A DNA stretch of 64,000 bases from Martinezella calliandrae (GTDB taxonomy: Bacteria; Pseudomonadota; Alphaproteobacteria; Rhizobiales; Rhizobiaceae): positions 50,834 to 114,833 of the forward strand of contig NZ_JARFYN010000018.1 in NCBI RefSeq assembly GCF_030272695.1, read 5' to 3'. Made by a program: the position numbers and the translations under genes. Shown piece after piece: positions 18,300-29,040 of this stretch. Position 1 is the stretch's first letter. Each line of letters begins with the position of its first letter. The notes under the pieces were generated by a model that searched no databases, was not told the origin of the DNA, and saw nothing but the letters and a program-made list of their open reading frames with translations.

Positions 18300-19808
18300 T
18301 CACCTCGGCATCCACCAGCCGGTGCGCTGGCCGATATGCATGTTGAGCGTTTTTGTCTCGGTATAGTCTTCCACTGCGTGTCGGCCGAGCTCGCGCCCGA
18401 GTCCCGATTGGCGATAGCCACCGAAGGGCAGTTCGGCTGCGCCATCCATGAAGGTGTTCATCCAGATCGTGCCGGCGCGAACCCGTCTTCCGATCGTTAG
18501 GCACGTGTCGAAATCGCTGCTCCAGACGCCGGCGGAAAGGCCATAGTCGACGGAATTGGCGATACGGATCGCATCCTCAATTGTCTCAAACGTCAGCACC
18601 GAAAGGACGGGCCCGAATACCTCCTCCTTTGCCACCGCCATCTCCGGTTTGACATCGGCGAGAATGGTCGGCGCCATATATTGACCGAAGCCGAAATCGA
18701 TCTGGCTGCCGCCATGGGCAACCGTTGCGCCGCTCTTTGCCGCGCCGGAGACATATCCTTGAATCTTCTGCAGGTGCTGCGGCGTTATGATCGCGCCGAT
18801 TTGCGTAGAAGGATCGAGCGGGTCGCCGACTTTGACTTTTTCCGACAGCCTGGCAATCCGCGCGGTGACATCCCCGGCGATATCGCGATGGACGACCAGC
18901 CGCGAGCCGGCATTGCAGCATTCGCCGGCGTTGAAATAGGCGCCGAAGACTGCGGCATCGACGAACTCATCGAGATTGGCGTCGGGAAAGACGATCTGCG
19001 GGTTCTTGCCGCCGAGTTCGAGCGAAACCTTCTTCAGCGTCTGCGCCGCATTCGCCATGGTCAGCCGCCCAACGCCGGTCGAACCGGTGAAGGATATCAT
19101 GTCGACATCCGGATGGCTGGTCATCGGCGCACCGACATCGGTACCCGTGCCCACGAGGATGTTGACGACGCCGGCCGGCACACCTGCTTCCATCAGGATT
19201 TCGCCGAGCACCAACGTCGAACCCGACGTCAGCTCGGACGGCTTGACCACCGCCGTGCAGCCGGCGGCGAGCGCAAACGGTAATTTCTGACTTACAATCA
19301 GGAACGGGAAGTTCCAGGGCGTGATGATCGAGATGACCCCGATCGCTTCGCGAAGGACGACGCCCATCGAGCCGTTGCCGAGCGTATTGTAGCTCTCACC
19401 ATGCAGGTCCCTCGCAAGGGCAGCCGCGTAGCGCCAGATATCGACGGAGCCGGCGATCTCACCACGCACCTGCGTGATCGGCTTGCCGGCCTCGATCGCA
19501 TCGAGATAGGCAAGCTCCTCGGCCCGCGCAGAGATTAGGTCAGCGGCCTTCAGCAGGATGTTGGAGCGTTGCGCCGCCGTCATGCCCGGCCACGAGCCCT
19601 GGTCAAACGCCTTGCGCGCGGCCGCGACGGCGAGGTGCACATCGTCCTTGGTTGCGGATTTATAGCGGCTGACCGTGACACCATGGCTTGGCGCCGCGCG
19701 CTCGATCGTGCCGGTCTCGATGCCTTCGACCCATTTGCCGTCGATCAACATCCTGAATTCGCGCACTTTCACATCGGGAAGCACCTCTGGCTTCACAAGG
19801 ATCGTCAT
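18300..19808 (-). CDS. NAD(P)-dependent aldehyde dehydrogenase
   Basis: A 502-residue class 1/2-type ALDH, oxidising an aldehyde to its acid. The catalytic Cys lies in NAGECCNAGSR, the general-base Glu region is LELGGKNPQIV, and SFTGSTGVGR is the cofactor-loop motif. It begins at an ATG whose A is also the last base of the upstream crotonase TAA stop (TAATG), a tight translational coupling, and AGGGGAG lies 8 nt upstream. In this locus it probably turns a sugar-derived aldehyde into an acid that feeds the CoA-transferase. The exact substrate is not readable. Confidence 0.92.
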   Translation of the reverse strand: MTILVKPEVLPDVKVREFRMLIDGKWVEGIETGTIERAAPSHGVTVSRYKSATKDDVHLAVAAARKAFDQGSWPGMTAAQRSNILLKAADLISARAEELAYLDAIEAGKPITQVRGEIAGSVDIWRYAAALARDLHGESYNTLGNGSMGVVLREAIGVISIITPWNFPFLIVSQKLPFALAAGCTAVVKPSELTSGSTLVLGEILMEAGVPAGVVNILVGTGTDVGAPMTSHPDVDMISFTGSTGVGRLTMANAAQTLKKVSLELGGKNPQIVFPDANLDEFVDAAVFGAYFNAGECCNAGSRLVVHRDIAGDVTARIARLSEKVKVGDPLDPSTQIGAIITPQHLQKIQGYVSGAAKSGATVAHGGSQIDFGFGQYMAPTILADVKPEMAVAKEEVFGPVLSVLTFETIEDAIRIANSVDYGLSAGVWSSDFDTCLTIGRRVRAGTIWMNTFMDGAAELPFGGYRQSGLGRELGRHAVEDYTETKTLNMHIGQRTGWWMPR

Positions 19809-20581
19809 TACCACTCCCCTTTGAATTCGGCGGCGCGTTTGCCGGCAAAGGCCGCAACGCCCTCCTTGAGGTCACCCGTCTTGGCGACCAGGATCGATCC
19901 CAGCGCCTCGACGGCGGACCCGTTATCCTCGCCATTGGCCGAAGCGATCATCAGCTTCGCGATCTCCAGCGCAGCCGGTCCGCGCGCAACGATCCGCGCC
20001 GCGTAATCCCTGGCGGCGGCAAGCACCGTTCCCGTCTCGACGACAGCATCCACGAGACCGTAGCCGCGTGCCTCCTCGGCGGAAAACATCTCTCCCCCCA
20101 GCACCATGCGACGCACGATCTGCGCGCCAAACCGCTTAGTAAGCCGCTGCGTACCCGACCAGCCCGGCACCATGCCGAGGCTGGTTTCCGGCAGGCCGAT
20201 CCTGATCTGACTCTCCGCAATGCGGACATCTGCAGCAGCCGCCAACTCCAACCCGCCGCCCAACGCATGACCATTCAATGCGGCGATCACCGGCATACGA
20301 AGCGTTGCCAGCCGCTCGAAGACGCGGTGACCGAAGCGCACCCAGGCATGACCGAACTCATTGGCCGCCATACCACCCCAGGCCTTGATGTCGCCCCCCG
20401 CCGAAAAGGCCTTGCCTTCGCCAATAAGGATCGCGACACGCACGGAACCGTTCGCCTCGACTTCGTCACAGGCCACCGCCAGCGCCTTCAGCATCTCGAT
20501 ATTGAAGGCATTGAGCTTTTCCGGCCGCGAGATCGTAATGGTCGCGACGGAACCGTCAGCGGAAACCTTGACCTCACCCAT
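19808..20581 (-). CDS. Enoyl-CoA hydratase/isomerase family protein (crotonase fold)
   Basis: A 257-residue crotonase-fold enzyme acting on an acyl-CoA. The oxyanion-hole segment (AFSAGGDIKAWGG), NGHALGGGLELAAAADVRIA and LPETSLGMVPGWSGTQRL are all present. It overlaps the CoA-transferase gene by 8 bp and the ALDH gene by 1 bp. The start MGEVKVSA is favoured; an in-frame start seven codons earlier lies deeper inside the CoA-transferase gene. The chemistry could be hydration, isomerisation or C-C cleavage of a CoA-activated sugar fragment. Confidence 0.9.
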   Translation of the reverse strand: MGEVKVSADGSVATITISRPEKLNAFNIEMLKALAVACDEVEANGSVRVAILIGEGKAFSAGGDIKAWGGMAANEFGHAWVRFGHRVFERLATLRMPVIAALNGHALGGGLELAAAADVRIAESQIRIGLPETSLGMVPGWSGTQRLTKRFGAQIVRRMVLGGEMFSAEEARGYGLVDAVVETGTVLAAARDYAARIVARGPAALEIAKLMIASANGEDNGSAVEALGSILVAKTGDLKEGVAAFAGKRAAEFKGEW

Positions 20582-22187
20582 TGCGCGCTCCTTCCAGAAC
20601 ACGCCTGGCCTTGGCAGGCAGCGTCAGGCCGATAGGTGCTTCATGGAACAAAGCCGCGTCCATCACAGTCAATCGGTCGGATACCAGCACCGGGAATTCC
20701 GACTGATCGAGAATATGCGCTTCCAGATCGACGCCCGGCGCAATTTCTGTCAGCAACAAGCCATTGGGCGTCAGCTTCATCACGCAGCGCTCGGTGACGT
20801 AGGTGATATCCTGCCCCTGTGCAATGCCGCGTGGCCCGGAGAAGGTGACGTGTTCGACCGCGTTCACCAGCTTCTTTAGCTTGCCTTCCTTTTCAATGAC
20901 GAGCCGGCCGTCCTCAACGCTGAGCTTCGCGCCAGCATTGAACATGCCAGAGAAGACGATCTTCTTCGCCCGCGCCGTGATGTCGACGAAGCCGCCCGCG
21001 CCGGCCGTCACATGCGGCCGGAAGCTGAGCCTCGAGACGTTGACCGAACCGTCGCGGCCGATCTCCAGGAAGGAAAGAAGCGAGGCGTCGAAACCGGCGC
21101 CCTGGAAATAGGTGAATTGATAGGGCGACGGCATGAAGGCATCGGCATTGGCCGCGCAGCCGAAGGCAAAATCGAGCAGCGGCACGCCGCCGACCGCCCC
21201 CTGCTCGATCACCCAGGTGACCGCGCCATGCAACCCTTCTTCCATAAGGATACGCGGCACGTTGGCCGAAATACCGAAGCCGAGATTGACGGCGCTGCCG
21301 GACTGCAGCTCCTGCGCCACGCGCCGGGCAATGACCTTCTGGATATTGAATTCCGGCACGCGGAAGCTTTCGAGCGGTCGAAAGATCTCGCCTGAAATGG
21401 CCGGATCGTAAAGCGTCTGTGTCGTCTGTTTCTGATCCGCGTCGACAATGATGTGGTCGACCAGGACACCTGGGATGCGCACGTCATGCGGCTTCAGCGA
21501 GCCTTCCTTGGCAAGGCGCTTGACCTGGGCGATGACGATGCCGCCATTGTTGCGGGCGGCGAGCGCTTGGTCGAGCCCACCAAGATAGGCGCCTTCGTGC
21601 TCATAGGTGAGATTGCCGCGCTCGTCGGCGGTCGTCGCCCGGATGATCGCCACCTGCGGCGCGATTGCTTTGAAGTAAAGCCACTCTTCACCCTCGAAAG
21701 AGATCCGCTTCACCACCGGCTCTGCCTTGGCTGCTGCATTCATGGCGCAGCCCTCGCGTCTAGGGTCGACGAAGGTGTCGAGACCGACCTTGGTCAGCAC
21801 GCCCGGGCGCTTGGCGGCCGCTTCGCGATGCATGTCGAAGAGGATGCCTGAGGGGATATTGTAGGCCGCCACTTCGTTGGCGCCGACCATCTGCCAGATC
21901 AGCGGCGGCTCGGCGCTCGAGGGGCCGGAGGGATAAGAACCGCCGATGATTGTCTTCAGCAGACCTTTTTTGGCGATATGATCGACACCCTTGATGCCGC
22001 TCATGTCGCCGGCGGCGATCGGATGCAGCGTCGTTAGATCACGCGGATGGCCGGTCGCCTCGAAACGCTCGCCGATCGCCTTCAGCATCAGGTCTGGGCA
22101 GCCGAGACCGCTTGAGGACGAGACAGAGACGGTAGCACCGTCGGGGATCAGGGCTGCTGCCTCGGCAGGGGTGATATGCTTATTCAT
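20574..22187 (-). CDS. Acyl-CoA:carboxylate CoA-transferase (YdiF-like, fused subunits)
   Basis: A family I CoA-transferase with both halves in one 537-residue chain. The N-terminal half carries the glycine-rich segment SVSSSSGLGCPD. The C-terminal half carries the region with the catalytic glutamate (WVIEQGAVGGVPLL) and GAGGFVDITARAKK. It moves CoA from an acyl donor to a free acid. Between afr and the crotonase gene, it likely activates an acid made in this locus. I start at ATG 22187; an in-frame TTG at 22199 would overlap the afr stop by 4 bp and cannot be excluded. Confidence 0.9.
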   Translation of the reverse strand: MNKHITPAEAAALIPDGATVSVSSSSGLGCPDLMLKAIGERFEATGHPRDLTTLHPIAAGDMSGIKGVDHIAKKGLLKTIIGGSYPSGPSSAEPPLIWQMVGANEVAAYNIPSGILFDMHREAAAKRPGVLTKVGLDTFVDPRREGCAMNAAAKAEPVVKRISFEGEEWLYFKAIAPQVAIIRATTADERGNLTYEHEGAYLGGLDQALAARNNGGIVIAQVKRLAKEGSLKPHDVRIPGVLVDHIIVDADQKQTTQTLYDPAISGEIFRPLESFRVPEFNIQKVIARRVAQELQSGSAVNLGFGISANVPRILMEEGLHGAVTWVIEQGAVGGVPLLDFAFGCAANADAFMPSPYQFTYFQGAGFDASLLSFLEIGRDGSVNVSRLSFRPHVTAGAGGFVDITARAKKIVFSGMFNAGAKLSVEDGRLVIEKEGKLKKLVNAVEHVTFSGPRGIAQGQDITYVTERCVMKLTPNGLLLTEIAPGVDLEAHILDQSEFPVLVSDRLTVMDAALFHEAPIGLTLPAKARRVLEGARNG

Positions 22188-22195
22188 CGCGACGC

Positions 22196-24249
<2,054 letters not shown>

Positions 24250-24290
24250 AAATCTCCTCCAGGGTCTCCACCCGCTATTGGAAGAGATTA

Positions 24291-24306
24291 TTTGGAACGT
24301 TCCAAA
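24291..24306. promoter_or_regulatory. LacI-type operator, perfect palindrome
   Basis: TTTGGAACGTTCCAAA is fully self-complementary with a central CG, the classic form of LacI/GalR family sites. It lies just upstream of the lacI ATG, suggesting autoregulation and control of the afr operon that begins with lacI. Confidence 0.75.
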
Positions 24307-24442
24307 TTTTGTCAATAGGCAAATTCGAAAGTATAGTGACAGCAGGCTAAAAGCAGCCGCTAATGTCCAGTTTTCCCCGCATTTCGCTGGCCATATAGGC
24401 GTTATGCCCAGATCTCGATTTCCAGAATTATTGCTGTTGATA

Positions 24443-24458
24443 ATTGGAACGATCTAAA
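24443..24458. promoter_or_regulatory. Second, degenerate LacI-type operator
   Basis: ATTGGAACGATCTAAA matches the perfect palindrome at 24291 at 13 of 16 positions and keeps the intact left half-site TTGGAACG. Centre-to-centre distance is about 152 bp, compatible with repression looping. The 135 bp between the sites contains no gene. Confidence 0.5.
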
Positions 24459-24487
24459 TTTCCGACTCAATCGGGCATGTACAAAAG

Positions 24488-24516
24488 CGCCCGGCAACCG
24501 AGCGGGTTACCGGGCG
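24488..24516 (-). terminator. Rho-independent terminator after the binding-protein gene
   Basis: CGCCCGG-AACC pairs with GGTT-CCGGGCG with one mismatch and a 5 nt loop. On the minus strand it is followed by CTTTTG. It lies 30 bp after the stop of the substrate-binding protein gene and separates that operon from lacI-afr. Confidence 0.8.
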
Positions 24517-24545
24517 TCCCATGGAAACGAAAGAGAATTGCAGGC

Positions 24546-25808
24546 CTATTTATTCAACTGCGCCTGCAGCTTGTTGACATCATCGATCGACATTTCGCCG
24601 TCCGTCGTCACCTTGCCGTCGGCGATCTTCCAGAGACGGAACGGGCCGGTGATGTCGCCATATTTGTCGAAGGCGACCGGGCCGATGACCCCTTCATAAC
24701 GGATCGGCTTGCCGTCCTTGATCAAGCCAAGCGCCTTGGCAAATTCGTCTTTGCCGGCGTAGATCGGCGTGCCTTGTGGATCGACTGCCTTGTACATCGC
24801 ATCCTTGATCTTGGCCGGATCGTCCGACCCGGCAATCGCGATGGCGAGGCCGACGATGGCACCGGCATCATAGGAACGATCCGCCGCCGGATTGGACGGT
24901 TCGATACCCGAGAAATCCTTGTAGTTCTTCATGAAATAGTCAGTCGAAGCGGTCGGGCTGGTGCCGGAGGACGTGCCATAGGCATCCTTGAGGTAGTCGG
25001 CGCCGACCGAGTCGATGAAATCCGGGCTGTTCATGCCGTCGTTAAGCAGGAATTTCTGTACGCCACCCTGCGAAATCCAGGTGCGGGCGATGGTTGCACC
25101 ATCGACCGGCGTACTGACGAGATAAAGGCCGTCCGGATTGCCCGCCATGGCGGCGGTGACTTCTGAGGCGTAGCTCGACTGCTTTTCGTTATATGGCGTG
25201 TCGGACACGATAGTGCCGCCGAGCGCTTTATAGGCACGAGAAAACTCCTTCACCATGTTGACGCCGAAGTCGTTGTTGACGTGAATGACCGCCAGCTTCT
25301 TGAGGCCTTTGTCGATCGCGTATTTTGCAGCAGCTACGCCCTGCAGCGCATCCGAGGTGATGGTGCGGAAGAAGATGCCGTTGGTCTTGCCGTCACGGCC
25401 GAGCGCCGTCAACGTCGGCGAGGACGAGGCCGGTGACACCTGGACGATCTTGGCCGGTGCGGTGACCGAAGTCAGTATCGGAATCGAGACCGACGAGATG
25501 ATGCCGCCGATAATGACAGGTACCTTCTTCACCTGCACGAGTTGGGTCGCGGCGTCGACGGCGACATTGCCCTGGCTCTGGCTGTCACGTGTATCGGTCA
25601 CCAGATCGCAGCCGCGCACGCCGCCGGCGGCGTTGATGTCGCGGAAGGCCATTTCGACCGATTTCGCGCCCGCCTGACCATATTCGCCGGCGGGCCCCGT
25701 TAGCTCCATGACCAGCCCGACCGTGATCTTGCAGTCTGCAGCGTTGGCAACGCCCGCCGCGGCAAGGAGCGCCAGAGCGGTGGTGATTTGAAATATCGTC
25801 TTTTTCAT
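24546..25808 (-). CDS. Branched-chain-amino-acid-type ABC substrate-binding protein (LivK family)
   Basis: Periplasmic receptor of 420 residues. The signal peptide is MKKTIFQITTALALLAAAG, cut near ANA-AD. The mature start ITVGLVMELTGPAGEYGQAG is typical of the peripla_BP_6 family, and VPVIIGGIISSVS and VIHVNNDFG are further family landmarks. It is the last gene of the GntR-led minus-strand arm and pairs with livGFHM on the opposite arm. This family binds amino acids, amides, urea and aromatic acids. The oxidative enzymes nearby suggest an amine or amide, which is inference. The AGGGGAA site supports the chosen start. Confidence 0.9.
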   Translation of the reverse strand: MKKTIFQITTALALLAAAGVANAADCKITVGLVMELTGPAGEYGQAGAKSVEMAFRDINAAGGVRGCDLVTDTRDSQSQGNVAVDAATQLVQVKKVPVIIGGIISSVSIPILTSVTAPAKIVQVSPASSSPTLTALGRDGKTNGIFFRTITSDALQGVAAAKYAIDKGLKKLAVIHVNNDFGVNMVKEFSRAYKALGGTIVSDTPYNEKQSSYASEVTAAMAGNPDGLYLVSTPVDGATIARTWISQGGVQKFLLNDGMNSPDFIDSVGADYLKDAYGTSSGTSPTASTDYFMKNYKDFSGIEPSNPAADRSYDAGAIVGLAIAIAGSDDPAKIKDAMYKAVDPQGTPIYAGKDEFAKALGLIKDGKPIRYEGVIGPVAFDKYGDITGPFRLWKIADGKVTTDGEMSIDDVNKLQAQLNK

Positions 25809-25837
25809 CTTTGTTCCCCTTGTTAGGTACACGACTT

Positions 25838-26290
25838 CTATTTCGGTGGTTGAGCCTGTTTCGTCTCCGGCGCCTGCAGCCAGGTTTCATGCAGATGCCG
25901 CCATTCGACGCCGTTCGGCATCGATGAACTCTCGGTAAAAAGCGCGCTTGACCGCCGCCGGGTCCAGGCGCCAGCTCGAAATTGCGCCTCGACATAGGTC
26001 ACAACGATGATGCCGGCGGCCTCCCAGCCAGGCCTCACATCGTCGATCTCGATCACGAATTCACCGTGAAAGCAGCCACGGTTTGCCCGGACATGGTTGA
26101 TGATGGAATCGCGTTCGATAATACGGCCGTCGTCGGGCGTGACGATGCGGAAGCCCTCGCCGAGGACTTTTTCGAACCGGCTGAAATCCGTTTGGTTGTG
26201 GTCCGTTGCGTTGTACCAGTCGGCGAAATAGCGATGCAGGTCGATGATTTCAGCCTTGGCGCGCTCGAAGAGCGATGGACTCGTGCTCAT
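25838..26290 (-). CDS. NTF2-like (SnoaL/DUF4440-type) small protein
   Basis: A 150-residue protein with the cone-fold pattern of NTF2-like proteins: N-terminal helix (AKAEIIDLHRYFADWYNATD), DFSRFEKVLGEGFRIVTPDDG and strand-rich C-terminal half ending WRHLHETWL. Members are small-molecule isomerases, hydrolase accessory factors or simple binding folds. It overlaps the aldo/keto reductase gene by 4 bp (ATGA) and precedes the binding protein gene by 29 nt. Function in this pathway is unknown. Extending the frame upstream gives sequence that belongs to the aldo/keto reductase gene in another frame. Confidence 0.78.
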   Translation of the reverse strand: MSTSPSLFERAKAEIIDLHRYFADWYNATDHNQTDFSRFEKVLGEGFRIVTPDDGRIIERDSIINHVRANRGCFHGEFVIEIDDVRPGWEAAGIIVVTYVEAQFRAGAWTRRRSSALFTESSSMPNGVEWRHLHETWLQAPETKQAQPPK

Positions 26291-27342
26291 TTTTTCCCCG
26301 CGTTCAGATTGTAGTGCATGATTGAGCCATGCCGCCCGGTGCGGTCGCGCTCCAGCGCATAGACGTCGCCGAGTGGGCCGTTGCTCTGCGCGATGATCGC
26401 GGCAATCTGAGACCGATCCTCTGCTGTGAGCGCAATATCCATGATCTTCGCATTGGCGAGCGCATGCGCCCGATTGCGGGCGCCGACGATGACGGCAGCC
26501 ACCTGCGGCTGCTCCAACACCCAGGCGCTGGCGATGGTGGCGATGTCGACGCCATGGCGGTTGCTGACGGCCTTCAATGCCCGAAGCAGCGACTGGAACA
26601 GTTCCCAACCGCCGAAATCGTCGATGATCAACTTGTATTTGATCAGCGAGCGGTTTTCGAGCGGCATCTCCGGCTCCGGCTGCCCGAGCCATTTGTCGCT
26701 GAGGAACCCACCCGCGACGGAGCCGTAGCAGAGAAAGCGGACATTGTTATCGGCCGAGAGTGCTGTCAGGCTGTTCGCAGGCCTTTGGTCAAGTACGGAA
26801 TATTGCAGTTGCTGGCTGACCAGGGGAATGCCGGCTTTCAAGATTTCGGCAATGTGCGGCGTATCGAAGTTCGTCGTGCCGACATTGCGGACCTTACCTT
26901 CCCGCCGCATCTCGTCCAGCCAGCCGAGCGCATCGAGATAACCCGGCAACGTATAATCCCACCAGTGAAACTGCACGAGGTCCAGCCGCTCGGCCTTCAG
27001 CCGCCGCAGCGATTGCTCGACGATGCCTCTAATATAATCGCGGCTGATGCGCGACAGCACTTCGAGATCGGGCACCAGCTTGGTGTGCACCTTCATCTTG
27101 GCCGCGACGTCGAGCCCACGCTCCTTGGCAAGCCTCAGTCGGGCGGCGCCGATCAGCTCTTCGACGCCGGTATAGATATCGGCGCAGTCGTAGGTGATGA
27201 TGCCCGCGTCGAAGGCGGCGATGAGGTCGGTTACGGCCTGCACGCGGTCGATTGACCCATGGCCCCCGGCCAATTGCCAGCCGCCGCGAATAACGCGCGA
27301 GATCGAATAACCAGGGCTGAGTTCGAAGGTCTTGGCATTCAT
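26287..27342 (-). CDS. Aldo/keto reductase
   Basis: A 351-residue NADP(H)-dependent TIM-barrel oxidoreductase. The catalytic tetrad is visible: Asp and Tyr in YDCADIYTGVEE, Lys in VAAKMKVH and His in LVQFHWWDY. GARNRAHALAN near the C-terminus is the cofactor phosphate-binding part. The last 60 residues extend slightly beyond classical AKRs. It starts directly after the TIGR04076 gene with no intergenic base, so it belongs to the GntR-led operon. It presumably reduces a carbonyl of the imported compound or its breakdown product. Confidence 0.9.
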   Translation of the reverse strand: MNAKTFELSPGYSISRVIRGGWQLAGGHGSIDRVQAVTDLIAAFDAGIITYDCADIYTGVEELIGAARLRLAKERGLDVAAKMKVHTKLVPDLEVLSRISRDYIRGIVEQSLRRLKAERLDLVQFHWWDYTLPGYLDALGWLDEMRREGKVRNVGTTNFDTPHIAEILKAGIPLVSQQLQYSVLDQRPANSLTALSADNNVRFLCYGSVAGGFLSDKWLGQPEPEMPLENRSLIKYKLIIDDFGGWELFQSLLRALKAVSNRHGVDIATIASAWVLEQPQVAAVIVGARNRAHALANAKIMDIALTAEDRSQIAAIIAQSNGPLGDVYALERDRTGRHGSIMHYNLNAGKK

Positions 27343-27696
27343 CTATTTGTTCTCCTCGGGCAACGGCACTGCCGTCGTCTCCGCATGGCTGAAGCGCCGC
27401 TTGCCTGTCCTGACGATCCTGAGGCGGCTCGCACAGTTCGGGTCCGGACAAGCGATCTCGGCGTCCGATGTCATCCAGTCGTTCTTATGAGTGGGCCGCT
27501 GCTTGGCCGCGAGCAACGGCAATACGGCGGAAATGGAATAGATGGAGAAACCCTGCCCCGGCGGCAGCGACAACATTTCGCCCTTGAGTTCGAAATAATC
27601 ACCCTTTTTGGCGCCGCAATAGATCGGCTTGCCCTCGGGAATGACGGCTTCGACACGCAGGTCGAACAGCTCGAAGGAATCGTCTGCCGCGCTCAT
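27343..27696 (-). CDS. TIGR04076 family protein
   Basis: A 117-residue protein of uncharacterised type. The visible pattern is an N-terminal strand (FDLRVEAVIPEGKPIYCGAK), a middle LPPGQGFSIYSISAVLPLLAA, and a C-terminal C-P-D-x-x-C motif (IACPDPNCASRLRI). This is the layout I recall for TIGR04076, small proteins with Cys pairs often found beside enzymes of ring or amide degradation. It lies 1 nt after DUF3830 and immediately before the aldo/keto reductase gene. Function is unknown; metal binding through the two cysteines is a guess. Confidence 0.72.
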   Translation of the reverse strand: MSAADDSFELFDLRVEAVIPEGKPIYCGAKKGDYFELKGEMLSLPPGQGFSIYSISAVLPLLAAKQRPTHKNDWMTSDAEIACPDPNCASRLRIVRTGKRRFSHAETTAVPLPEENK

Positions 27697-27697
27697 C

Positions 27698-28189
27698 TCA
27701 GACCTCCGTAATGCGCGCGAGTGTCACGTCGCAGGCGCCGTTGCGGCGAATTTCACCGCAAGCGGCCGCGAAATGCTCGCGCTCTTCGGGCCGCACCTGC
27801 GCAACGACGCTGCCCGGCAGCCAGCCGATCGGGAACAGCAATCGCGCGCCTTGCCCATAGAACAGGCCGATATCGAAGATCGGGTTGGGGCTGCCGCCCC
27901 AGACACGCGCCGGCACATAGCTCAGCACGATATCGCCTGGCTGGGGCGTCAACGTCGCGTTTTCCGCCGGCAAGGGGTTTGCCCATTCCTGGCCGACGAG
28001 ATGATCCGGCGGGATCGGACAGGAGATTTCCGGCCCCGTCCACATGGCATGGATACCGGGCACAATGCGCGGCTCGGCCAGATAGGTCCAGAGGAACTCT
28101 ACATTGTCGGGCGCCTTGCCGTCGAGCAGCACGGCGGTGACGGAAAGTGCGGAGCCGGGCTCGGTAATGCGGAGGGCGCGCGTGCTCAT
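27698..28189 (-). CDS. DUF3830 family protein (cyclophilin-like fold)
   Basis: A 163-residue protein whose C-terminal two thirds have the DUF3830 look: SYVPARVWGGSPNPIFDIGLFYGQGARLLFP. The family is thought to adopt a cyclophilin-like barrel and has no established activity. I start at MSTRALRIT, which overlaps the GntR stop by 4 bp (ATGA). It is the first structural gene of the operon, so it is unlikely to be incidental; a role in recognising or opening the imported substrate is possible but unproven. Confidence 0.72.
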   Translation of the reverse strand: MSTRALRITEPGSALSVTAVLLDGKAPDNVEFLWTYLAEPRIVPGIHAMWTGPEISCPIPPDHLVGQEWANPLPAENATLTPQPGDIVLSYVPARVWGGSPNPIFDIGLFYGQGARLLFPIGWLPGSVVAQVRPEEREHFAAACGEIRRNGACDVTLARITEV

Positions 28190-28923
28190 GACGTACCTTT
28201 GCTTGCCGCTTCGGATTGCAGCTTGTTGCGGAGGAAATTGAAAGGCCGGCTGATGTCGGCGATCAGCGCTTCGCGGGCAGCCGCGGCATCCTGCACCGCA
28301 AGCGCCCCCACGATCCTGCGATGGAAATGCGCCGTATCGACCTCGCCGGCCTCGGAGAAGGCATAGATCGCTACGCGGATGCAGGGGCCGGATTGCAGCC
28401 ACAGGCTTTCGATCATCGGGATAAGTACGGCCGAGCCGCAAGCGCGGTAGATTTCGAAATGAAAGCTCTGATTGAGCGTGACCTCGCGGTCGACGTCCTT
28501 CTTAAGCTTCAGCGCCCGCATTTCGTCCCACTCGCTGAGCATGCTCTCGATGACGGAGACTTGGCGCGGGCTCATCCGCGTCGCCGCAAGCGCGATCGCC
28601 TCGCCCTCGATCAGGATGCGGGCACGCAAGAGATCGTCCATGCGCTCAAGTGTGATCGGCGGAACGCGGACGGAGCGGTTCGGCAGCGCTTCCAGCGCCT
28701 TTTCGGTGATGAGCCGGCCCAGCGCTTCACGCACTGGCATGGTGCTGGTCATCAGTGCATCGGCAAGTCCGCGAATAGTGAGCACCTGGCTCGGCTCGAA
28801 GAGGCCGCCGATCAGTGCCCGGCGTAGCTCGAGATAGACGCGATCCTGCACGGTCTCGCGGCCGACGGGCGCGAGCTGAGCGGCAATGTGGTCGTTGCTT
28901 TTCACGACGGCGGTCTTTTGCAT
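28186..28923 (-). CDS. GntR family regulator with FCD domain
   Basis: A 245-residue regulator. The N-terminal winged helix (LTIRGLADALMTSTMPVREALGRL) is followed by the helical FCD effector domain (LLRARILIEGEAIALAA, FHFEIYRACGSAVLIPMIESLW, HRRIVGALAVQD). GGGGAGGA lies before the ATG. It leads the minus-strand arm and diverges from livG by 117 bp, in which repeated GTGATCA half-sites occur. It therefore probably controls both arms in response to the imported compound. Confidence 0.9.
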   Translation of the reverse strand: MQKTAVVKSNDHIAAQLAPVGRETVQDRVYLELRRALIGGLFEPSQVLTIRGLADALMTSTMPVREALGRLITEKALEALPNRSVRVPPITLERMDDLLRARILIEGEAIALAATRMSPRQVSVIESMLSEWDEMRALKLKKDVDREVTLNQSFHFEIYRACGSAVLIPMIESLWLQSGPCIRVAIYAFSEAGEVDTAHFHRRIVGALAVQDAAAAREALIADISRPFNFLRNKLQSEAASKGTS

Positions 28924-28968
28924 GTCCTCCCCGCTTTTGGCTTGCAGAGACGATTAAAGCCGATTAGC

Positions 28969-28992
28969 GTGATCATTACAAGTGTGATCACA
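28969..28992. promoter_or_regulatory. Candidate GntR operator between the divergent arms
   Basis: GTGATCA occurs at 28969-28975 and again inside the perfect palindrome TGTGATCACA at 28983-28992. The two half-sites start 15 bp apart. The location is midway between gntR and livG, and the TGTGATCACA core resembles GntR-type sites in general form. Confidence 0.6.
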
Positions 28993-29040
28993 AATCAAAA
29001 ATCAGAAGGCGGCAACGACCGTTTTCGGCCAGAGGGATCC

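Noticed and set aside
26291..26692. N-terminal extension of the NTF2-like protein
   Set aside because: The extension reads the aldo/keto reductase gene in another frame; the ATG at 26290 with a 4 bp overlap gives the family-like protein.
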